DNA from: Plicaturopsis crispa FD-325 SS-3
Lineage: Eukaryota; Basidiomycota; Agaricomycetes; Amylocorticiales; Amylocorticiaceae
Reading direction: 5' to 3'
DNA length: 64,000 bases
Assembly (NCBI GenBank): GCA_000827205.1
Contig: KN832563.1
Location: 17,768 to 81,767 of the forward strand
Position 1 is the first letter of the stretch; each line of letters begins with the position of its first letter. The position numbers and the translations under genes are program-made. The notes under the pieces are model-generated. The model did not search any database. It worked only from the letters and a program-made list of their open reading frames with translations, and was not told the DNA's origin. Below, one piece after another: positions 58,862 to 64,000 of the stretch.

Positions 58862-60054
58862 ATGTCCTCCGTGCGTGTTCTGTCGGTGCACCGCTTTCTT
58901 TCCCCTCACATTTGCATTCAACAGACGTTCAGCTCCGTCGACCACCGCGCTCAAATGGTCAAGCTCCAGTCCTACGTTGCCGCCGCCACTTACTTGTCCA
59001 GTGTTGGGTGGAAGCAAGCGGGCTCCGGAAACCGCCTCATCGACGCACACACCGGGGACGAGGCCGTGTCCGTCGTAGTCGGTAAAGTCATCGACACTCG
59101 CCTGAACTGCTCCCCCACGGGAAATTACAACGGCAAGTTCGGAAAGCTCCAAGGTGCAAAGTACACCTTTACCATTGGAGTTCCCGACGAGCCCGCTTTC
59201 CTGCCGGACTTCAAGAAGGCAGTCGACAACCTCCGTCTCGTTGAGAACACTGTGGCACAGACGAATGACCATCGCAATTTCGTTTCCGTTGACAAGCACG
59301 AGACGCGAAACATTCGCTTTTCTGCAAACGTCTTTCAACAGAGGGTCAGTGTCGCTCCGTTCTTCACGCGCACTCTCATTTTAACTCTTCTTGCTCTTCA
59401 GGCGGACCCGCTGCCTGTACCGGGCAGCGTCAACGTGGCTGATGCCGACAGTGCCGGTGAGAGAACACACCCCGCTGGCTGCCTCTGTGCATTCTAAATT
59501 TTCACCGCACAGTCGACTTGGAGACTCAGAGCTGGGTCGTCCCTGCCGAGTTTCAGGCAGAGCTCGAGGCCCTCAAGTACACGCACAAAGTCAACCCGCT
59601 GCCCGTCTACCAGGACGAAAGTTTCGTCGACCCGAGCTTCGTGCAGTCAAAGCTCAACGGTGCCCTGGTCGAAGTTCACTTCAGTCTCAAGCACTACCGC
59701 ATCGGTACCAACGATGCCTTCGACAGCTTCAGCGGCGTCATTGAACAGGTCCTCATCTTGAAGCTGGCGCCCCCTCCCCGACTCAATGGTTACAAGCGCA
59801 AAAATGTGCGGGAAGGCCCTTTCCGACCCCGCCCGTCTTTTTCAATCACGCCCACGGCACCCGTCACCACCTACAAACCCACGGGTGTGACTCTTTCAGG
59901 AGCCGTCGCCGAGGCTGTGCCGCAGCAGCTCCCGGATAACGCAGAGGGAGGGACGAGCACTCCGAAGGGAAAGGACGTTGAGGGAAGACAGAAGCCGGTG
60001 ACTGTGGGGCGCCCAACCAGAGGCAAGTCGACCGTGCCTAGTGCCGCCGCCTAG
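58862..60054 (+). CDS. Element-borne protein of unknown function, paralogue 2
   Basis: Exons 58862-58870, 58925-59344, 59402-59456 and 59513-60054 give 341 aa, starting MSSTFSSVDHRAQMVKLQSY; reading through the first 54 nt intron would also stay open and give 359 aa. The domain shared with paralogue 1 covers about residues 50-250 and includes LNCSPTGNY, YTFTIGVPDEPAFLPDF, VNPLPVYQDESFVDPSF and NGALVEVHFSLKHYRIG, then a strand-like end VLILKLAPPP. A ~90 residue disordered basic tail (GYKRKNVREGPFRPRPSF, ...KGKDVEGRQKPVTVGRP) follows and could bind nucleic acid. Function unknown; conservation of both copies inside one element suggests each has a distinct job or that they form a heteromer (inference). 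Confidence 0.78.
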
Positions 60055-60117
60055 CTACAGTATTGTTCTATATGCTATTGTTGAATACATTGGTTCTCGA
60101 GCCGAGCTATTGCACAT

Positions 60118-61409
60118 CTAACCCCGAGCTCTCTTCTTTGGCGGTGAGTTCCCAGGCTCACTCGCCCTTGTCTTCTTGGCCCTTTCTGCCTTCAACAGGG
60201 CACGCTCCTCTCTCAACCTCTTTCGCTCCTCCTCCAACTTCTTGCGTTCCGCCGTTAGCCGGTCCAGCACGTTCTGCAGCCGGTCCTCGGCGCCCGTAGT
60301 TTGGGCAAATGCTTTCTCTTTCCACAAGCGGGGGGCGATGTTCGACACGGCAGTAGTCATTTGGACCGACGTCCCCCACCGAGTGGCGTTGGGCCGGCTC
60401 TCGCTGTGGAGAGTGGAGTGGAAGTTGTGCTTACCCCGCCAGAATAGATCGATCAGGCCCGAAGCACTAGGGCGTCATGGGTAAGTTGTAGGCCTAAACA
60501 ACCCACACAAAACACTGACCGTTCGAAATCAACTCCAACACCGTATTCTCCAAAGAGGAACCCACCGCCTTGCACGTCCTTGTGATCGACGTCCGGAGTG
60601 AATTCGTAGGATGTGCCACGACCCTCCTTTCTCTTGTGGGATGTCCACCACAAGCCAAAGGCCACCGCGATCTTGTCTTTGTCCTTGTGTTGGTAATTAG
60701 CAAAGTCATCATTGGTGATGGTCAGGGAGTTTGCGAACGGCTCCTCTGAGCTCTGGCCGTCGAACGCGATGTCGGCGAAGGCGGGAATGTGGTTCCTTGA
60801 AAGAGTGTCCGGTCAGCCTGAGCGCACGTCTGGGCCACCGCCACTCACTCCTCTGCCAGGGCAATCATTTCTTTGGCACCTCCAGGCATCAATCTTAAGA
60901 ATCGATCCCGGAAGAGGCTTTGCACCCTGGGCAGTTCCCCTGTGAGCTTTGCAAACCTGCGCCACATATCAGCATATGTGCCACCACTGCAAATTCAACT
61001 CACTCTTCGGCCTTGTCAGGCTTCGTGGCGTAAGTCACTATGGACTTGCCCGCCTCCATGCTGCCGTGCCACCCCGCAGCGTACATCCGGCCTTCCTTCT
61101 TGCGGTTCTCCGACCGGTCCCCGTGCGCGCCCATCTTAGGCCCCGAGTGTGCCTGTGTCAGGTCATTCGTTGTGAGTGCTGGTTCAAAGTAAGCCGGCCC
61201 CAACGCACACTATTGTTATTGATAGGGGCAACACACCCCGCCCACTGCATCAAGACTGTCAGATTCCGCTGGATGCTCAACCTCTCTTGCTCTGCCATGT
61301 CCGTCCAGGGCCTGCTCGAGACTGAGGGTTTCGCCGAGGTGACTGACGATGAGAAGGCCAAGGTAGAAGTGTCCCGGTGCTCTGCAGGTTTCTCTGTCTG
61401 ATCAAACAT
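60118..61409 (-). CDS. TET/JBP-like 2-oxoglutarate/Fe(II) dioxygenase
   Basis: Exons 61409-61233, 61209-61004, 60956-60849, 60795-60520 and 60466-60118 give 371 aa. The first junction (donor GTTGCC) is uncertain; the other three share phase 2 and are secure. The metal site is HxD at H200/D202 in NYQHKDKDKIAVAFGLWW, and the distal His with its following basic patch is in LFWRGKHNFHSTLHSESR (H272 most likely). Between them GGGFLFGEYGVGVDFER is the double-stranded beta-helix core, with the layout seen in fungal TET/JBP-like proteins. TET/JBP enzymes oxidise 5-methylpyrimidines in DNA; in mushrooms their genes are known to have spread with DNA transposons. A strongly charged coiled-coil (about 310-355) and basic tail KKRARG end the protein. 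It converges on paralogue 2 with 63 bp between stops. Confidence 0.72.
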
Positions 61410-61520
61410 GGGTAGGCCTTGGACAGGCAGCGTGCGGCGCTAAGAAACCGGGTGTGTGTATGTTCTCTGCGTTGAGTTGGGGGTAGCTTACCGTGACGCT
61501 GATAGAACCATAGGGCCAGG
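61410..61520. promoter_or_regulatory. Probable bidirectional promoter between TET/JBP-like and Pif1-like genes
   Basis: Only 111 bp separate the divergent start codons, repeating the arrangement at 57049-57194. Inferred from layout; no motif shared by the two intervals was identified. Confidence 0.35.
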
Positions 61521-63222
61521 ATGCGCAATCGAAACAACAAGAAGAAGAAAAAGGACGAGCACGACGCCCTGCGGCGGGAAGTGTACGACGAGGTGCGCAT
61601 GTCAGCTGGTGATCCTGCAATAGAGCTAACGGGACCAGGCGGTGGGCCTGCTCCTCGGAGAGCATAACGTGAAGACCCACCTGCTCGTCAGGAACGCTCA
61701 CTACCAGGCGAAGCTGGAGGAGATCGAGCGGAACTCCCCTACGCCAATCAATATGAATGACGACACTTTCAAAGGTCTGAACACGGTGTGGCTGTGGGAA
61801 CTGTACACAAGGATGAACAGCCGGGATCTGCTCGCGCTAACGGCAACATCAGGAGTCGCAGCAACTTTGATAGGGGGCACTACATTGCATAGCTGGGGTG
61901 GCATACAGGCACGAAGGAAAGAACACTCGCCAACAGCATCGCCAGCACAACCACGTGCAGAACTAGTTGCACGGAGGATACGAAATGTCGCAGGGAAACT
62001 GACGCTCATCATTGACGAGATATCGATGGCTACAACAGACATTCTCTCAGAGGCATCAGCAATGGCAGGAAAAATTCGAAACGAAACAGCAGACTCGACA
62101 GCACCGTTCGGAGGGTTGAATGTCATTCTAGTCGGCGACTTTCATCAATTTCCACCTGTCTCCAATGCCAGCGCAAGCCTGTACAACCTCCGTCCGGTGC
62201 GCTCTGCCTCAGTATTGGGCAGGGCACTATATCTGCAGTTTGACACCGTCATAATTCTTCGTCAGCAGATGCGGATCAAAGACAAAGGCTGGATGGACAT
62301 ACTGGGTCGGGTCCGTGTAGGGGAGTGCACCGAGGACGATCTCCATGAGATCAGGAAACTTGTTCTCACCAACGAAGAGTGCGAAAAGCCCGACTTCACG
62401 TGCGAGCCATGGTCGAAGGCATATCTCGTAACCCCACGACACGCGGTGGCCGACCCATGGAACCTCGAAGCTCTCCGGCGGGAGTGCAGCGGCAGTGGTC
62501 ACATACGATATGTGTGCCCCGCTGAAGACTGCATCTCAAAGACGCGAGAACCGTTGACGATAGGCCAGCGGTTGTTGGTAGCTCAACGAAAAACGGCGGA
62601 CGCGGGACGGTTAGCGGATGAGTTGACGATAGGCATTGGAATGTCTGTCATGGTCACATGGAACGTGGCCACAGAGGCAGATCTGGCGAACGGGACAAAG
62701 GGAACAATAGTGGATTTGACTCTAGACTCGCGTGAGGAAGGACCAATCGTAGACGAAGAAGGAAGGGCGTACCTCAGGTATCCACCCGCAATGGTCATGT
62801 TCAAGCCAGACCGTCCAACACAACACACGCTGCCGAACTTGGCTGACGGTCTCATTCCACTTTTCCCAATGGAAGGGCTGTTCACGATAACAGAAAGTAG
62901 GGGCAAGCGGATCACAATTCGGCGTCGACAGCTTGCTATCATGGCCGGCTATGCATTCACAGACTTCAAGTCACAAGGACAGACACTGGAGAGACTACTC
63001 GCCGACATTGGAAAGGTATCCTCCGGTTCTCTTAACCCTTTCAACGCGTATGTTGCACTTTCACGCAGCAGAGGTCGCGACACGATCCGTCTGCTACGCG
63101 ACTTCGACGACAAATTATTCACACAGCACCCATCGGAAGATTTACGGGTTGAAGACGCAAGGCTGGAGGCGCTGGCAAGTGAGACGCTCGAGAGGTGGAA
63201 GGCAGGCATGTTTGAGTTGTGA
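61521..63222 (+). CDS. Pif1-family helicase lacking the Walker A segment
   Basis: Two exons (61521-61592, 61639-63222) give 551 aa; the intron has a CTAAC branch site. Helicase motifs: Ia-like LTATSGVAATLIGGTTLHSW (92-110), Walker B LIIDEIS (D150, E151), motif III GDFHQFPPV (190-198), LRQQMR, and C-terminal AGYAFTDFKSQGQTLERLL plus NAYVALSRSRGRDTIRLLRD (motifs V and VI). The expected Q-motif and GxGGTGKS/T Walker A loop that normally lie 30-40 residues before motif Ia are absent; instead there is FKGLNTVWLWELYTRMN. The sequence before it (KKKKKDEHDALRREVYDE, HNVKTHLLVRNAHYQAKLEE) also differs from Helitron helicases. No exon that could supply the loop is seen upstream. ATP hydrolysis is therefore doubtful. 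In Helitrons this domain is fused behind Rep; here it is a separate gene on the opposite strand. Confidence 0.8.
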
Positions 63223-63531
63223 ACAAGGAGACGTTGACAGCAGCGGGAAGGACACAGGGCACGTAGGTGGCACTTTGTATATACATGTTTGTTTTTGGCA
63301 GGTCACGAGGGCACGCCACAGATACGACATTTTGAGTCGGTATATCAGTTGCGCATGCTTGGTACATGTTGACACTGTTTGGCACGGGCGACCGAGGGAG
63401 GGTTAACAGCGCCACAATTGTGACATGGGAAAGACCTTGTCAAGCAAGGTGATTCGGACAAGGGTTTACTATATACAGGTGACACGCGGGGCGGCGCCTC
63501 CGGCGGGGTACATACATGTCAAAATTTTTCG
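63223..63531. other. 3' end region of the Pif1-like gene
   Basis: Presumed untranslated region of the Pif1-like gene and start of the right subterminal zone. GC-rich word GGGGCGGCGCCTCCGGCGGGG at 63488-63508 is noteworthy; nothing coding. Confidence 0.35.
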
Positions 63532-63662
63532 GCGCGCTTTCGCGCGCATGCCCTCAAATATGCTATAACGGACATGTATATGCCAAAATTTTCCTCGAAT
63601 CGCCCTCAAATATGCTATTCCGGACAAGAAAATGGCCGATTTTGGGCCCTCAAATATGCTAT
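63532..63662. repeat. Right subterminal repeats and GC hairpin
   Basis: A perfect small hairpin (GCGCGC, loop TTTC, GCGCGC) at 63532-63547 is followed by three copies of GCCCTCAAATATGCTAT at 63550, 63602 and 63646, separated by GGACATGTATATGCC- and CCGGACAAGAAAATGG-type spacers. Two weaker copies lie in the left arm. Such arrays are usual transposase binding sites. No CTRR tail follows the hairpin, so this is not a Helitron 3' end. Confidence 0.7.
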
Positions 63663-63665
63663 TTC

Positions 63666-63698
63666 CGGACACGAAAATGGGTGAGCTTCCCGGGGCCT
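63666..63698 (-). repeat. Right TIR of the 9.6 kb element
   Basis: Reverse complement identical over 33 bp to 54115-54147. The second copy of the target duplication ATCGCAGT follows at 63699-63706. Confidence 0.95.
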
Positions 63699-63706
63699 AT
63701 CGCAGT

Positions 63707-64000
63707 GGCCTCGTTCCAGGTGAGTGGAGTATCGCAATCTACGAAATCCCTTACTCACTTCGACGGCTGTTCCGCGAAGTCTGCTTTCGACGGTGCTAGT
63801 GCTGGCATTGGCGATACATACCACCTTTTGAAGGACTTAGATCGCACTCATTGGTACCCCCAAAGAGCTGTTTGTAGCGGCACGCGTCCCCCGACTCTTG
63901 ATTGCCGCCTCAATACTTACCAACGCTCGAGCTTTGCAGTCGTCACGTCACGGAGGGTGTCCGTTCTTATTCTCGTGCACGACCACACGACTATCCCACT
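63707..64000. other. Right flank of the element
   Basis: Resumes the host sequence interrupted at 54114. A GTGAGT word at 63721 could be a splice donor of a gene hit by the insertion, but no coding region could be established on either side. Confidence 0.3.

Larger units (their letters stand above)
54115..63698. mobile_element. 9,584 bp TIR element carrying Rep, Pif1-like, TET/JBP-like and paired unknown genes
   Basis: The two ends are identical 33 bp inverted repeats (54115-54147 and 63666-63698; start AGGCCCCGGGAAGC, inner end TTTTCGTGTCCG), flanked by the exact 8 bp duplication ATCGCAGT (54107-54114 and 63699-63706). The subterminal word GCCCTCAAATATGCTAT recurs at 54166, 54190, 63550, 63602 and 63646. 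Five spliced genes fill the interior: Rep-like (-), paralogue 1 (+), paralogue 2 (+), TET/JBP-like (-), Pif1-like (+), arranged as two divergent pairs. All five have consistent reading frames. No DDE-type transposase is recognised, and Helitrons do not have TIRs or target duplications, so classification is open; an 8 bp duplication is shared by hAT and KDZ/Zisupton groups. Perfect ends suggest a young insertion. Confidence 0.9.

Noticed and set aside
54369-63222. Interpretation as an ordinary Helitron
   Set aside because: No 5'-TC/3'-CTRR ends with a hairpin at the proper distance, clear TIRs and an 8 bp duplication are present, and Rep and helicase are separate genes on opposite strands.
63488-63547. 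GC-rich hairpins near the right end as a Helitron terminator
   Set aside because: No CTRR motif within about 15 bases, and the true terminus is the TIR 150 bp further on.

Overview
The window reads as nuclear DNA of a basidiomycete fungus, most likely an agaricomycete. Genes are broken by many 45-70 bp introns with GTRNGT donors and CTAAC-type branch sites. There is an expanded MYND-finger family, a basidiomycete-style GATA factor and Zn2Cys6 factor, and a mobile element carrying a TET/JBP-like dioxygenase. Organism identity is inference from gene content. All gene models were spliced by hand; most were checked by reading phase across every junction and by total length being a multiple of three.

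Layout: 1-5.7 kb is a GC-rich hairpin minisatellite, then a dead MYND-family gene split by a 2.9 kb CACTA-type transposon, itself carrying a 654 bp nested MITE and coding-like fragments. From 5.8 to 20 kb lie housekeeping and conserved genes: ArgJ (arginine biosynthesis), ribosomal protein eL33, a RhoGAP protein, a bestrophin-family channel, a quinone-oxidoreductase-like MDR enzyme and an intact MYND protein. From 20.6 to 46.9 kb are a small membrane protein, an unknown Lys/Ala-rich anchored protein, an SDR reductase, a secreted/vacuolar aspartic protease, a Zn2Cys6 regulator, a long coiled-coil protein, a TRIP4/Rqt4-like zinc finger protein and a GATA factor. Between them lie a 1.3 kb inverted-repeat element (21.5-22.8 kb) and long gene-poor stretches (32.5-37.2, 41.0-45.4, 46.9-50.8 kb). 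A third MYND gene is at 51.6-53.5 kb.

The most striking object is 54115-63698: a 9,584 bp element with identical 33 bp terminal inverted repeats and an exact 8 bp target duplication. It holds five compact, apparently intact spliced genes: a Helitron-type Rep protein (818 aa) whose HUH motif has lost its first histidine, two tandem diverged paralogues of unknown function with the same intron pattern, a TET/JBP-like 2OG-Fe(II) dioxygenase, and a Pif1-family helicase that lacks the Walker A segment. Helitrons have neither such TIRs nor target duplications, and no DDE transposase is recognisable, so the element does not fit a standard class. The nested MITE at 2.3 kb shares its terminal style (5'-AGG start, 34 bp TIR, 8 bp target duplication, subterminal TCCGGACA motifs).
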